DNA of 64,000 bases, taken from Dactylorhiza incarnata (taxonomy: Eukaryota; Streptophyta; Magnoliopsida; Asparagales; Orchidaceae). A program made the position numbers and the translations under genes. Positions 46,244 through 57,441 of this stretch are shown in pieces. Numbering within the stretch: position 1 is the stretch's first letter; each line of letters begins with the position of its first letter. The notes below the pieces were generated by a model. The model was not told the DNA's origin and searched no databases. It was given only the letters and a program-made list of their open reading frames with translations. The stretch covers positions 19,083,001 through 19,147,000 of the forward strand of contig JAWHQI010000016.1 of assembly GCA_033032865.1 (NCBI GenBank). The letters are read 5' to 3'.

Positions 46244-46490
46244 GTCTCACATTAGCGGGGGAATAAAATTGTATGCATTAGAAGACCTAACCTCTAAGTC
46301 ATGTCTTGTCCTTAACCGGGGAGGTTTCTAGTGGGGCCTTGCGAGGCACTGGGGGGAAAGAGTGATAGGTTGAGCGTTCTCTTGTGTGTGCATATGGGAT
46401 TAACACCCTAACCTATGGTATGTGTATAGCTCCTCATGCTCATACATTACTTAGTCCATGACTAGGGTGTAGACATATAGTCAGAGTAGT
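46244..46490 (+). other. Conserved ~250-nt block E, copy 2
   Basis: Matches 22694-22940 with about 75-80% identity by eye. It keeps the AGGTT/AACCT and GTGT/ACAC pairing positions. Its order relative to the palindrome differs from TR-GAG1. Confidence 0.55.
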
Positions 46491-47210
46491 TTTAATCTTA
46501 GGACATACTTATATGCATTGCATGAACATCATTTTTCACTATAATTATCATGTCATGCATATTTTTTTTTCGAACATGTTATCTTATGTTTTGCATATTA
46601 TATATTTTTTAACCTTCATGAATTTTGAAAAACACAAGTACCTTGAGATATAACTTATCTTTGACACCTTAGGCTAAAAATCTAAAATTCGCAACTTTTT
46701 CATTATTTTTCAAAACTCTTTGCGGTAATTGGTATCCCTTATCTTAGAAAACATTAATAATGAAAAATTATCAAAAACCATGTTTTATAAGCGAAAGAAC
46801 AAATCATTATTGTTAGCGTTGTGCGTTAATACTAACGTTGGCGGTAGCATCAAAAGTGAATTTTTAGGTTTTTTTTTTATTCTTTCTAGCATAGAAGATC
46901 ATTATACTGATATGCTCTAATATACTTTTGAAATATTTAAAAAACAAATACAAAATTACAAAGAACAAAAAATAATTTTTCTTATTATTTCATTATGTGT
47001 GTTTATTGATTTGTATTTTTTATAAAAAATCAAAATTTATAAAAACTGATTGTTATTCATTGTCATTATCAAGGATGATTCATTATATCGAGTAAAGATT
47101 AAATACAATGTTTAATTTAATTTTCAAGTTTCTTAAAAACCTTGCTTTGTTTTTGTCATGCCTTGAAAATTATCTCGTTGTGTGCAATGAAATTGATTGT
47201 AAATAGCATA

Positions 47211-47215
47211 TGTAT
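47211..47215 (+). repeat. Target-site duplication TGTAT of the Tat-like element
   Basis: TGTAT before the LTR at 47216 is repeated at 61134-61138 after the distal LTR. Confidence 0.85.
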
Positions 47216-48048
47216 TGTTGGCACCAAAAATGTACCAAGTCCACACTTGCTCAAGCCGAAGGATGAGTGGGCTAATTGTTAAGTAGTCTGTTACTTTGAG
47301 CCACGAGTGAAGGAGTGAGAGAGGAGGAAAAGAGATGGTCGCGAGCATGCGGCGAGACCAGATCTACCCGCTGCAGCGAATGCCTCTCTTGCGGCGAGAA
47401 ATGCTATTGATTTAAAACCTGTGTTACAGCTAAAGTTATATTTAGATACATGAAATGAAAATAATACAGAGCTAGAAAACAAGAGTTGGCGGTATGGGAA
47501 GAGATCGTTGAGGTTGTTGGGATCGCTTAGACCACTAAGGTTTCCTAAGATTTGAGGGAGACCAGTTAGATCGCCGAGCCTGTCAGGGATCTGATGGAGA
47601 CCGTTGGGAGTTAGCTTCTGAGATCGTTAAGGCCGCCTGAAGACCTATTGAGGTCATCGCGGTTACAAAGACTGAGACCGCTCAGGCAGGTTAAGTTGGA
47701 GGCTTCCATCTCCCCCCTCCCCCCCCCCCCCCCCCCCCCCCCCCCCTGATCCTCTTCTGAGTACCCCCTCCCCTCTATTTATAGACACAAGGGCCTGCCC
47801 AAGAGGGCATATCTAAAAGTAACGGGCTGCCCGGGCCTACTAAGATCGCTTGAGATCATCGAGATTGCTGAGACCACATGTGATAGGCTGAGATCGTCTG
47901 GGGCAGCTGAGATCGCTTAAGACGGGATGAGACTGCTTGGGATAGGCTGAGACAACCTGGGACAGACTGAGACAGCCTGGTACAGGTTGAGGCCGCCTAT
48001 CACCTACAATAGTCAGCTCGTATTGGATCGTCGATTTCTGGGTGAACA
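47216..48048 (-). repeat. Tat-like 3' LTR
   Basis: TGTTGGCACC...GGTGAACA (inverted ends). Contains a long C run (about 47709-47746), a minus-strand TATA (CTATAAATAG, 47775-47784) and many CTGAGA/GCCTGGGACAGGC-like hairpin words (47830-48000). Confidence 0.8.
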
Positions 48049-48149
48049 TGATCCCTACATTTAACTTCAAAAAAATTGAACTTATCCACGAGAATCAAGA
48101 TCCACCTTTTTGTTAGGACATGAAGATGCGAATAAAAATAGTGCAAGTA

Positions 48150-48905
48150 CCTAAAGAAAAAAAATAGAACTTACTAGTGCCTGAAGAGAGCTTGTGAACA
48201 TTTACTTTCCCTTCTGCAAAGGAGGGAAGCCAGGGAAATCATAAAAGAAACTTGTTACGCGGGTATCTGAAGAAAACTCGCGAGCACCTGCTTATCTCTG
48301 CAAAGAGTAGTTAATGCAGGTATAGAAGAGACATTACGCAAGTAACTAAAGAGAACTCGTGAGCACCTGTTTCTATCTGTAAAAAGATATAAAAATAGGT
48401 ATATAAAATATAATACGCTAGTAGATATAAAAACTCTTGAACATATGTTTCTATCTGCAAGAAGATATAAGAATATGTATATGAAATATTATTCGCGAGT
48501 ACCTGAAGGAAAACTCACGAACATTTGTTTCTATCTATAAGAAGATATAATAACATGTATATGAAATATTATATGCGAGTACTTGAAGAAAAATGTGCAA
48601 ACACCTATTTCTATCTGCAAAAACATATAAAAACAGGTATATGAAATATAATACACGAGTACCTGAAGAAAAACTAGCGAACACCTGTTTCTATCTACAA
48701 AAAGATATAAAACAGGTATATGAAATATAATACGTGAGTATTTGAAGGAAAACTCGCGAACACCTATTTCTATCTGTAAAAAGATATAAAAACAGGTATA
48801 TGAAATATAATATGCGAGTACCTGAAGAAAAACTTGTGAATACCTATTTCTATCTGCAAAAAGATATAAAAACAGGTGTATATATATAAAGAGACATGTC
48901 AGGTG
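48150..48905 (-). repeat. ~80-bp tandem hairpin repeat, about nine units
   Basis: The word TCTATCTGCAAA recurs at about 48371, 48451, 48531, 48611, 48691, 48770 and 48850, with two older units at about 48211 and 48291. Each unit can form an outer stem (e.g. ACCUGUUU/AAACAGGU) and an inner stem (UAUCU/AGAUA) around GCAAAA. In the 48291 unit these become ACCUGC/GCAGGU and CUCU/AGAG. Confidence 0.75.
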
Positions 48906-49007
48906 GCTGAGACAACTTGTTGATACCTTCTTTATCCACACTTGAAGTGCATGGGAAATAACATCTCATTTCTTGAAAAACTTCACATTGCAATTTTACT
49001 TAACCAG

Positions 49008-49425
49008 GCTGACCACTAGAAAGTGGTTTTATAGTAAAAATTGAATTAGGGCGATCATAGCAAGGTGGGCTTTTGCCAAATTAGAAGCTAAGACGACCAC
49101 TGAAAAGTGGATTTATTGTCAGAGAGAGAAGCTAAGGCGACCATTGAAAAGTGGGTTTATTGCCAGATAGAGAAGCTAAGGAGACCACTGAAAAGTGGGT
49201 TTATTGCTAGAGAGAAACTAAGGCGGCCACTGAAAAGTGGGTTTATTGCAGAGAGAGAAGCTAAGGCGACCACTGAAAAGTGGGTTTATTGTCAGAGAGA
49301 GAAGCTTAGGCGACCACTAAAAAGTGGGTTTATTGCCAAAGAGAGAAGCTAAGGCAACCACTGAAAAGTGGGTTTATTGTCAAAGATTGAAAAGCTAAGG
49401 CGACCACTGAAAAGTGGGTTTATTA
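49008..49425 (-). repeat. ~44-bp tandem hairpin repeat, eight units
   Basis: Units GACCACTGAAAAGTGGG ... AGAGAAGCTAAGGC start at about 49096, 49139, 49183, 49225, 49268, 49312, 49356 and 49402, with a degenerate one at 49011. Each holds CCACU-GAAA-AGUGG, a perfect 5-bp hairpin. Plus-strand frames through it (e.g. 49107-49352) are artefacts of the repeat. Confidence 0.8.
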
Positions 49426-49594
49426 TCAAATCATCTTCATATAATTTTCATGTATGCAAACAATTGAATACACAAACAATTACAAGTATATTTGAAAGAA
49501 CTTTTAGGAAGATAAATCTAACCACCGAAAGATCTGGGAATATCTCTAGCATCGAATGAATTCTCATCACTTGAGGAGATTCACAGCTAGACTT

Positions 49595-50303
49595 TTAAGC
49601 AATGTATTCTAGTAGCTTACCCTCTATTAGAAATTTCTCCACAAGCTTACGAAAGGCTCGACAACCTTCTATATTATGACCAACATTCAGGTGGTATTGA
49701 CAAAATATTTCCTTACGACTGCTCCTATGATCAGGTCGTAAGAGGGGGGTCTCATAAAATCTGGCTCCTGGTGGATAATTTGAAGAACTTCTTCCATAGA
49801 GATAACTAAATTTGTATACTTTTTTGGGATCCTCTTTGCATGTATGTGCGAGGAGGAACATATGATTCTGGCTATTTTGATTACTGAAAATGTCGAGGAA
49901 TAAATGAATGTCAATGATCATAATATATTTCATGTTGAGATTCCAGGAGGTTGGATTCTTGATTGTGTTTTAATAAATGGTTTCCATAAACAATAGGAGG
50001 ACAACTACGAAGAGGTTTCTCTTTCTGTTGACTCATCATTTGAGAAAGAAAGGAGATGAAATTCGGGTTTGCATTCTCCCCTTCGATGAAGTTGTTATCT
50101 CTACCTATATGGTCCTCTTAAGACTTAGGCGGATCACAGTTTACTTCAAAGCTAAACAATCCTTGTCAGAGGACGGATGTTAAGGCCACTTGTTACATGT
50201 CCTGATCAACATCAACGATATCCAAAACTTCTTTTTGGAACCGATTATTGAAATTAGCAAGAGCCTCGTTATCTCCTTTTTGATCTGAAAAAGAGCTGCT
50301 GGA
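49595..50303 (-). pseudogene. gag: Tat-like gypsy gag, C-terminal part
   Basis: Minus strand from 50303: NEALANFNNRFQKEVLD, the conserved 'RFN.E' part of Retrotrans_gag, then stops, then a frame (49933-49595) with FCQYHLNVGHNIEGCRAF, the atypical C-X2-H...H-X4-C knuckle-like motif of Tat-lineage gags, and EKFLIEGKLLEYI. Continues from 59908-60277 across the Athila insertion. Several stops; not functional. Confidence 0.75.
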
Positions 50304-51544
50304 TGATAAGTAGTATTTTTATAACTTTTTAATAGAAAATTTTGTAAATATTTAATATGAATTTTCCTTTTTATGTCAATTTTAGGTTATAAGTAGTTAT
50401 TTTTGTAATTTTAATTCTAACTTAGCTTAATTTCAATTTTTGCAGAATTTTGGGACAAATCGGGAAAAAAGGCATGTCACGCCCTCGGTCACGCCCGTGA
50501 CCAAGGGCGTGTAACCTGAAGATCAGTCCAAAATTGATGCCACGCTGTTTGAACTAGTCCACACCAAGTCACGCCCCAGGTCACGCCCGTGACCGGGGGC
50601 GTGTAATCTTAGAATCTTCCACGTAGAGCCGTCGTCGAGACATGGAGCTGCAGTCGAGAAGTCAACTTGAGTCACGCCCGTGACCCACATGTCACGGCCG
50701 TGACTTGCCCGCGTGATCTCTGCTTCGCCGCCGCGCCAAATTCCAGCCCACGCCGCATTTAATGCAGCCGTCCAAAGTCACGGCCGTGACCCGACATGTC
50801 ACGCCCGTGACATGTCATTTCTCGCCGCGCCGTCCAGAAAGCCCACGCCGCTGTCGGATCCGATGTGAATAGTGCAGTCACGCCTTTGGTCACGCCCGTG
50901 ACCAAGGGCGTGTAGTCTGAAATTTTTTCCTATAAATTCAGAGGTTCTCCTTGAGTCCAGGGTTCAGAATTTTGGAGTGGGGGAGGTGCTGCTAGAGTTG
51001 TTAGTGAGTTTTTCAATGCAATTGTTCATGTCTTTAAGCTTTCATGTCTTCCTTTTCAATTCATGCAATGTTTTAGTTTAACTTTCATGTACTAGCTCTT
51101 TTTAAGCTTGTAATCTTCATTTCCCTAGCTTTGTAATCTCTCTTTAAGATTGTAATAGTTTTGATTTTCAATAAAAATTAGCTTACTCTCTTTCATTTGC
51201 TCTTTCTCCTTAAGTACTTCTCCTTTCATGCAACGTTAAGATTTCTTTCCTTGTTCCCCTCCACTATGTTGAGCATTAAGTCTTTTATTTATCGTTTTAA
51301 TCATTCACTAAGTTTGCAAAATGTCTCTTTTTAACTAAGTAATCAAAACCTCCAAAATATCATTAGATAAGATAATAGTGATTTTCCTTGAAGTAGAAGT
51401 AATCAACGCGCCCCGTGGAATACGACCTTGGTATTTCGAAATATCCTATACTATAGACGATAAGGTACACTTGCCTTTATCGGATATAGTTTTGGAGAAA
51501 ATCTCAACCTTTCACTAAATTTCAAAACCGAAAAATCTATATCA
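50304..51544 (+). repeat. Athila 5' LTR (1241 bp)
   Basis: TGATAAGTAG to CTATATCA. U3 has many GTCACGCCCGTGAC and GTCACGGCCGTGAC palindromes (50477-50915), followed by TATAAATTC at 50931. Confidence 0.95.
50931..50938 (+). promoter_or_regulatory. Athila LTR TATA box
   Basis: TATAAATT, ~15 nt after the last palindrome. Repeated in the 3' LTR near 59294. Confidence 0.6.
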
Positions 51545-51550
51545 AGTTTT

Positions 51551-51568
51551 TGGCGCCGTTGTCGGGGA
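51551..51568 (+). promoter_or_regulatory. Athila primer-binding site (tRNA-Asp)
   Basis: TGGCGCCGTTGTCGGGGA, one base from the usual Athila/Tat tRNA-Asp PBS, 6 nt after the LTR. Confidence 0.9.
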
Positions 51569-51702
51569 CTTTGCGTAGATATTTGAAAAGAGGATAGCTA
51601 TTAATTTTATCATGCTTTTTTTTATTTTACTTTGCTTTTTCTAAATTTCAAAAAGAAAAAAAAAATTTAGTTTTTCTTCTTCCTTTCTCCTCTTTTTAGT
51701 GT

Positions 51703-52785
51703 ATGACCCGAGGTAGCACTTCGATTCTTCCTTTTGATCCGGAGATCGAGCAAACCCTTTTGAGGCACCGCCATTCTCATGATCAGGGAAATCAAATAGA
51801 ATCCGAAGAGTCGATCGGGGACACTAACGCAGCAAATATGGATCATAATCTTAACGAGCCAAATCCTAATGAGGACGCGCAACGGACCATGTCCTATTAT
51901 GCGCGGCCGAATTTGGAAGGCACACAATCGAGTATTGTTCGCCCCACGGTGGCGAACAATAATTTTGAGATCAAGTCCAGCATCATACAAATGGTGCAAC
52001 AATCGGTGACCTTTGATGGTCAACCAGACGAGGATCCAAATTCACATATCTCTTACTTTCTTGAAATTTGCGACACTTTTAAGATCAATGGCGTCACCGA
52101 TGACGCCATTCGATTACGTCTTTTTCCTTTTTCTTTGCGGTCTAAGGCCAAGCAGTGGCTGGGCTCCCTACCTAGGGGATCCATCACTACATGGGCCGAA
52201 ATGGCGGAAAAATTTCTTAATAAATATTTCCTGCATTCAAAGACCGCTAAATTGCGCACGGATATTGCGTCATTCATGCAAATCGACTCGGAGACTCTCT
52301 ATGACACATGGGAGCGCTTCAAGGAGCTTTTGCGTCAATGCCCTCACCATGCACTTGCCACTTGGCAACAAGTGCAAATATTTTATAATGGCTTAAATCT
52401 CCAAACGAGGCAAATGATTGATGCGGCCGTCGGGGGGACATTAAATAATAAAACCCCGATCGCCGCTCAAGAGCTTTTCGAAGAGATGGCCACAAATGCG
52501 TACCAATGGAATATACCCCGAGCACGGCCTAATAAGCCGGCCGGAATTTTTGAAATAGACGCAAACGCAAATTTGGCTTTACAAGTTGAGCGCTTAACAA
52601 AGCAAGTGGCGGAGATGTTTGCTTCCTCCGCCACTCCTCCTTGGGCTAATAACGTTTTAATTGAAGAACATGTTGACTACATGGGAAATCCACCTCGGCC
52701 TTCCTATAACCCGAACACCGCTCCGTATAATAACACCTACAATGCGGGTTATAGGAATCATCCGAATTTCTCATGGAGCAACTAA
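51703..52785 (+). CDS. gag: Athila Gag (360 aa)
   Basis: Athila capsid protein. Variable N-terminus (1-85), then the Retrotrans_gag core: NNNFEIKSSIIQMVQQSVTF, EDPNSHISYFLEICDTFKIN, DDAIRLRLFPFSLRSKAKQW, LGSLPRGSITTWAEMAEKFL, TLYDTWERFKELLRQCPHH and QVQIFYNGLNLQTRQMIDAA. The core is continuous and conserved. Ends at TAA 52783-52785, followed in the same frame by GNAQRP and then the pol ORF. So Gag is either terminated normally with readthrough to pol, or the stop is a single recent mutation. No CCHC is seen in this ORF. Confidence 0.9.
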   Translation: MTRGSTSILPFDPEIEQTLLRHRHSHDQGNQIESEESIGDTNAANMDHNLNEPNPNEDAQRTMSYYARPNLEGTQSSIVRPTVANNNFEIKSSIIQMVQQSVTFDGQPDEDPNSHISYFLEICDTFKINGVTDDAIRLRLFPFSLRSKAKQWLGSLPRGSITTWAEMAEKFLNKYFLHSKTAKLRTDIASFMQIDSETLYDTWERFKELLRQCPHHALATWQQVQIFYNGLNLQTRQMIDAAVGGTLNNKTPIAAQELFEEMATNAYQWNIPRARPNKPAGIFEIDANANLALQVERLTKQVAEMFASSATPPWANNVLIEEHVDYMGNPPRPSYNPNTAPYNNTYNAGYRNHPNFSWSN

Positions 52786-52803
52786 GGAAATGCTCAGCGT
52801 CCT

Positions 52804-55800
52804 ATGAATTTAAATCAACCTCCCCCTAATCAACTTCTTAACTTAACTCCGCCTCCAAATTTGATTTCTCAAAATTATAATCCACCCGGTTTTCCACCGC
52901 AACAGCAAAAACTCTCTCCGATTGAAGAGGTTTTTGCAAAATATGTTGCTACAAATGAAACGAACATCCGGAACCTTACCCGATCGATCAAAAATTTAGA
53001 GAATCAAGTGGGCCAACTAGCAAAGATGATTTCTGAGCGTCAACAAGGAGCACTACCGGGGAACACCGAGCAAAATCCAAAGGAGAGCGTGCACGCGATT
53101 ACACTCCGAAGCGGGAAGGAGGTGGTTCAAAAACAGGACGAACCCAAGGTAATTTCCTCACCTCCTCCTACTTTTAATTCATCTTCGAATTTGCCCGCTA
53201 CGATAGCTCCGCACACTTCTATTTTAAATCCGCGCGCTCCTACTTCTAATATTCCGTATCCATCGAAATTTAAAAATGAAAGCGCCGAAAAAAATTATAA
53301 AAAGTTTTTAGATGTTTTAAAACAAATCCATATTAATGTACCTTTCTGCGAGGCTATCTCACAGATGCCTAAATATACGAAATATCTTAAGGAGTTGCTC
53401 TCCAATAAGAAAAAGTTAGAAGATATTTCGCATATTTCTTTAAACGCAGAATGCTCCGCGGTTGTACTCAACAAATTGCCGAAAAAAGCAAATGACCCGG
53501 GACGGTTTTCCATCCCATGTCTTTTTGGCAATTCGTTAGTAAAACACGCCTTAGCGGATCTTGGAGCAAGCATCAACCTTATGCCGTTTTCTTTGTTTAA
53601 AAAGCTAGGTCTAGGAAATCCAAGGCCCACTCGAATGAGTATCCAATTAGCGGATCGTTCTTTAAAATATCCGATAGGAATAGTGGAGGACGTGCTCGTC
53701 AAGGTTGACAAATTCATCTTCCCGGTGGATTTTGTCATTCTTGACATCGAAGAGGATGCCGAAGTACCCCTCATACTCGGCCGCCCCTTCCTTGCCACCT
53801 CCCGCGCTATTATCGACGTAAGTAACGAAAAGCTCCTCCTACGGGTTGGAGACGATGAAGTTACTTTCGGCATAAATTCCTCGATGCGGAACACGCTAGA
53901 AAATGACGATTCATGTTTTTACTTAGAAGAGTGTTGTGAGTTCGATTCATCCCTTGAGTTAGTTTCATCGGCGAGTAGTGATTCCGAGCCCGTAGAGCTC
54001 TTTTGTGATGAAGAAGAAGTTTCTCACCCCACACCACCCGAACCATTATTTTTAGAAAAATTAAAAATCAAGACTTCTTATGAAGAACCACCCGTATTGG
54101 AGTTGAAACAACTCCCCCCTCACCTTAAATACTTATTTTTGGAAAAAGAGTCTAAGCTACCCGTCATCATTTCATCCGATCTTAGTGACTCAGAAATTTC
54201 TGAGTTGACTATAGTCTTAAGAACGCACTGCCACGCAATTGCGTGGCAATTATCGGACATTAAGGGTATAAACCCATCTTTCTGCACTCATAAAATATTT
54301 CTCGAAGATAATTCCCGAAATTCAGTCCAGCCTCAACGACGACTAAACCCTAACATGAAAGAAGTCGTTAAGACCGAAGTTATAAAACTTCTGGACGCAG
54401 GAATCATCTACCCGATATCGGACAGTAATTGGGTTAGCCCAGTACAAGTCGTGCCAAAGAAAGGTGGTGTCACGGTAGTTGCGAACGAAAATAACGAATT
54501 GATCCCAACCCGTACTGTTACGGGTTGGCGGATGTGCATCGACTATCGGAAATTAAATGATGCCACCCGTAAGGATCACTTCCCTCTACCATTTATCGAC
54601 CAAATTTTAGAACGCCTTTCGGGTCACTCCTACTACTGTTTTCTAGATGGTTTGTCGGGATACTTCCAAATTCCGATTTCGCCCGACGACCAAGAGAAAA
54701 CCACTTTCACTTGTCCCTTTGGCACCTTCGCTTATCGAAGGATGCCATTTGGTCTTTGTAACGCGCCAGCTACATTCCAAAGATGTATGCTGGCAATTTT
54801 TGACGAGTTAGTGGAGGAGGTGATGGAAGTATTCATGGACGATTTTTCCGTGTACGGGAGTTCATTTGAAAACTGTTTAAAAAATCTCGAGCGCGTGTTG
54901 CAGCGATGTGAGGAAACGAATTTAGCGCTTAATTGGGAGAAATGTCATTTTATGGTCAAGGAAGGACTAGTCCTTGGCCATAAAATTTCGGGCAAGGGGA
55001 TCGAGGTCGATAGGGCCAAGATTGAAGTAATTGAAAAACTTCCCCCTCCCACAAACGTAAAAGCTATTAGGAGTTTCCTAGGCCACGCAGGGTTCTATCG
55101 GCGCTTTATACAAAATTTTTCCAAAATCACAAAGCCGTTAACCCATCTTCTTGAAAAGGAATCCTCATTTATTTTTAGCGATGAATGCCATTTGGCCTTT
55201 AAACTAATCAAAGAAAAACTTATAAACTCCCCGATTCTAGTCGCGCCGGATTGGTCGCTCCCTTTTGAAATTATGTGCGATGCGAGTGACATTGCGGTTG
55301 GTGCCGTTTTAGGCCAACGGGTGAGTAAGTATTTCCACCCTATTTATTATGCGAGCAAAACACTCACGTCGGCACAAGCGAATTACACCACTACCGAAAA
55401 AGAGCTTCTAGCGATCGTTTTTGCCTTCGATAAGTTTAGGTCATACATCGCCCTCTCGAAAGTTATCGTCTTCACGGATCACTCCGCACTTAGGTATCTT
55501 TTAAGCAAATCGGACGCCAAGCCTCATCTTTTGCGATGGATCCTCCTCTTGCAGGAGTTCGACTTAGAGATCCGGGACAAAAGGGGAGCCGAAAACTTGG
55601 CGGCCGATCACCTTTCCCGTTTAGAAAACCCCGCCTCTGACGTATTAATAGAATCTGACATTAATGATAAATTTCCCGAAGAGCGCCTCCTTACTCTCAA
55701 AAATATTAATTCATCGTCTACCCCCTGGTTTGCAGATCTGGCTAAATATTTAGTAGCCCGGGTCCTGCCGAAAGAATTCTCGAGTCAGCAAAAGAAGAAA

Positions 55801-57012
55801 TTCTTTTCTGATTTAAAGAATTACTTTTGGGAGGACCCCTTTTTATTCCATGTATGCGCAGACCAAGTGGTGAGACGATGCGTCTCGAGTGAGGAGGGTC
55901 TTAAAATTTTACGACATTGTCACGAGGGACCATCCGGTGGTCATTATCATTCAAACCGAACCGCGAGGAAGGCGCTGGAGGCGGGCTTTTATTGGCCCTC
56001 GCTCTTCAAAGATGCTCACACCCTTGTGAGTACTTGCGACAGCTGCCAGCGGTCGGGGAACATCTCTCGCCGGGATGAGATGCCCCAAAATATTTTCTTA
56101 GAATGCGAAATTTTCGATCTTTGGGTCATTGATTTCATTGGTCCTCTCCCTCCTTCGTTTTCAAATAAGTATATTCTAGTAGCGGTCGACTATGTGTCGA
56201 GGTGGGCGGAAGCGCAAGCTCTCCCCACCAACGATGCGCGAGTCATCGTTAACTTTTTAAAAAAATTATTCTCTCGATTTGGCACTCCGCGCGCTATTGT
56301 GAGTGATCGGGGCACCCATTTTTGCAATACTCAATTCACAAAAATCTTAGCAAAATATGGTGTCACGCACAAATTATCCACTGCATATCACCCACAAACG
56401 AGCGGCCAAGTTGAAGTTGTTAATCGAGAATTAAAACGGATCTTAGAAAAAACAGTTTCTATTAATCGGAAGGATTGGGCAATAAAGCTCGATGACGCGC
56501 TATGGGCCTATCGAACGGCGTACAAGACCGCTATCGGTTGTACACCGTATCGAATGGTTTATGGCAAGGCTTGCCACCTTCCGGTCGAATTAGAACACCG
56601 CGCATTTTGGGCGCTTAAATTTTTAAACCTCGATTCCACTCTAGCGGGAGAACAAAGAAAATTCCAAATGAACGAATTAGATGAGTGGCGAGCGAATGCG
56701 TATGAGAGCAATAAATTATATAAGGAGCGAACGAAGTTTTATCACGATAAGCATATAAAATTTCCAAAAACTTTTTCGCCGGGCGATCTCGTCCTCCTTT
56801 ATAATTCCCGCCTTCGCCTTTTTCCGGGAAAACTAAAATCCCGATGGTCTGGACCCTTTATTGTTAAAGAGGTTTGGTCCTATGGGACAATTTTAATTTC
56901 CCACCCGGAAAAAGGTACCTTCAAAGTAAACGGCCACCGCCTTAAATTATATCTTCCGGGAGAGTTAACTAATGAAAAGAGTGATTCGATTGTATTTCAA
57001 CCTATAATATGA
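52804..57012 (+). CDS. pol: Athila Pol: protease, RT, RNase H, integrase (1402 aa)
   Basis: The ORF from its first Met has 1402 codons; the open frame extends up to the gag stop. Pro/Gln/Asn-rich start with a helix (about 30-85), then an aspartic protease ([13 protein letters not shown], about 249; [10 protein letters not shown]), RT ([11 protein letters not shown] about 544; [49 protein letters not shown]; catalytic FMDD about 677), RNase H (MCDASD about 824, [26 protein letters not shown] about 933), integrase with H-H-C-C ([28 protein letters not shown]), D-D-E residues ([31 protein letters not shown]) and a C-terminal GPF-type module (SRWSGPFIV, about 1346). No chromodomain, as expected for Athila. 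No disruption seen. Confidence 0.95.
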   Translation: MNLNQPPPNQLLNLTPPPNLISQNYNPPGFPPQQQKLSPIEEVFAKYVATNETNIRNLTRSIKNLENQVGQLAKMISERQQGALPGNTEQNPKESVHAITLRSGKEVVQKQDEPKVISSPPPTFNSSSNLPATIAPHTSILNPRAPTSNIPYPSKFKNESAEKNYKKFLDVLKQIHINVPFCEAISQMPKYTKYLKELLSNKKKLEDISHISLNAECSAVVLNKLPKKANDPGRFSIPCLFGNSLVKHALADLGASINLMPFSLFKKLGLGNPRPTRMSIQLADRSLKYPIGIVEDVLVKVDKFIFPVDFVILDIEEDAEVPLILGRPFLATSRAIIDVSNEKLLLRVGDDEVTFGINSSMRNTLENDDSCFYLEECCEFDSSLELVSSASSDSEPVELFCDEEEVSHPTPPEPLFLEKLKIKTSYEEPPVLELKQLPPHLKYLFLEKESKLPVIISSDLSDSEISELTIVLRTHCHAIAWQLSDIKGINPSFCTHKIFLEDNSRNSVQPQRRLNPNMKEVVKTEVIKLLDAGIIYPISDSNWVSPVQVVPKKGGVTVVANENNELIPTRTVTGWRMCIDYRKLNDATRKDHFPLPFIDQILERLSGHSYYCFLDGLSGYFQIPISPDDQEKTTFTCPFGTFAYRRMPFGLCNAPATFQRCMLAIFDELVEEVMEVFMDDFSVYGSSFENCLKNLERVLQRCEETNLALNWEKCHFMVKEGLVLGHKISGKGIEVDRAKIEVIEKLPPPTNVKAIRSFLGHAGFYRRFIQNFSKITKPLTHLLEKESSFIFSDECHLAFKLIKEKLINSPILVAPDWSLPFEIMCDASDIAVGAVLGQRVSKYFHPIYYASKTLTSAQANYTTTEKELLAIVFAFDKFRSYIALSKVIVFTDHSALRYLLSKSDAKPHLLRWILLLQEFDLEIRDKRGAENLAADHLSRLENPASDVLIESDINDKFPEERLLTLKNINSSSTPWFADLAKYLVARVLPKEFSSQQKKKFFSDLKNYFWEDPFLFHVCADQVVRRCVSSEEGLKILRHCHEGPSGGHYHSNRTARKALEAGFYWPSLFKDAHTLVSTCDSCQRSGNISRRDEMPQNIFLECEIFDLWVIDFIGPLPPSFSNKYILVAVDYVSRWAEAQALPTNDARVIVNFLKKLFSRFGTPRAIVSDRGTHFCNTQFTKILAKYGVTHKLSTAYHPQTSGQVEVVNRELKRILEKTVSINRKDWAIKLDDALWAYRTAYKTAIGCTPYRMVYGKACHLPVELEHRAFWALKFLNLDSTLAGEQRKFQMNELDEWRANAYESNKLYKERTKFYHDKHIKFPKTFSPGDLVLLYNSRLRLFPGKLKSRWSGPFIVKEVWSYGTILISHPEKGTFKVNGHRLKLYLPGELTNEKSDSIVFQPII

Positions 57013-57440
57013 TCGGCAAGTGGGTCAAGCTACGCGACCTTAAACAAAGCGTTGTTGGGAGGCACCCCAAAGTTATCTTTTGTTATTTTCTCTTGTCTTT
57101 TCTTTTCTTCTTTAACAACTTTTGCAGGTAATCGCGGCTTCCCCACAAAAGCTTCAAAAAAAATCAGGGAAGCCCTTTTTTTTCTCTTCTTTCGTTTTTG
57201 CATTTCTTTTTACCTTTTCTTACTTCATACTTATTTTTAAACATTGGGGACAATGTTTAACTTTAAGTATGGGGGTGTAAATAGCCCTTTGTAAATATTT
57301 GTAAATAGTTTTAAAAAGAACATTTTCAAAAAAAAACAACAAAAAGAAAATTTTAATTTTGTTTCTATGATTTCCTTTATTTAAGCACTTGTAAAATCCA
57401 AAAACTCAAAAATAATTTAGAAAATCGAAAATTTAAATCT
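57013..57440 (+). promoter_or_regulatory. Athila post-pol region with internal PPT and hairpin
   Basis: ACATTGGGGACAATGT (57241-57256) is a 6-bp perfect hairpin, followed by the purine-rich AAGTATGGGGGTG (57264-57276). The same pair occurs in the minus-strand Athila-like relic (43085-43126). A second, internal plus-strand priming site is possible. The short frame 57052-57240 is not conserved. Confidence 0.5.
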
Positions 57441-57441
57441 T

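Larger units (their letters stand above)
45900..47215 (+). mobile_element. Third TR-GAG relative, non-coding part, left piece
   Basis: Contains block E copy 2 (46244-46490), a GTTAGCGTT...AACGTTGGCGGTAGC palindrome (about 46798-46838) and A-rich AATACAAAATTACAAA words as in TR-GAG1/2. The sequence continues across the 47216-61133 insertion into GCATGCCTCTAAGTATGAGT at 61149, which matches 21207 of TR-GAG1. No gag or LTR remains visible; an old, decayed copy. Confidence 0.55.

Noticed and set aside
49107..49352. 81-codon repetitive ORF
   Set aside because: Produced by reading through the 44-bp hairpin repeat; the period is not a multiple of three, so the peptide cycles through frames.
48150..49425. 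CRISPR-like regular repeats
   Set aside because: Units are contiguous 80-bp and 44-bp tandem repeats without unique spacers, inside a plant retrotransposon.
52053..53894. Minus-strand ORFs (e.g. 199 codons at 53295-53894)
   Set aside because: They are shadows of the intact Athila gag-pol frame.
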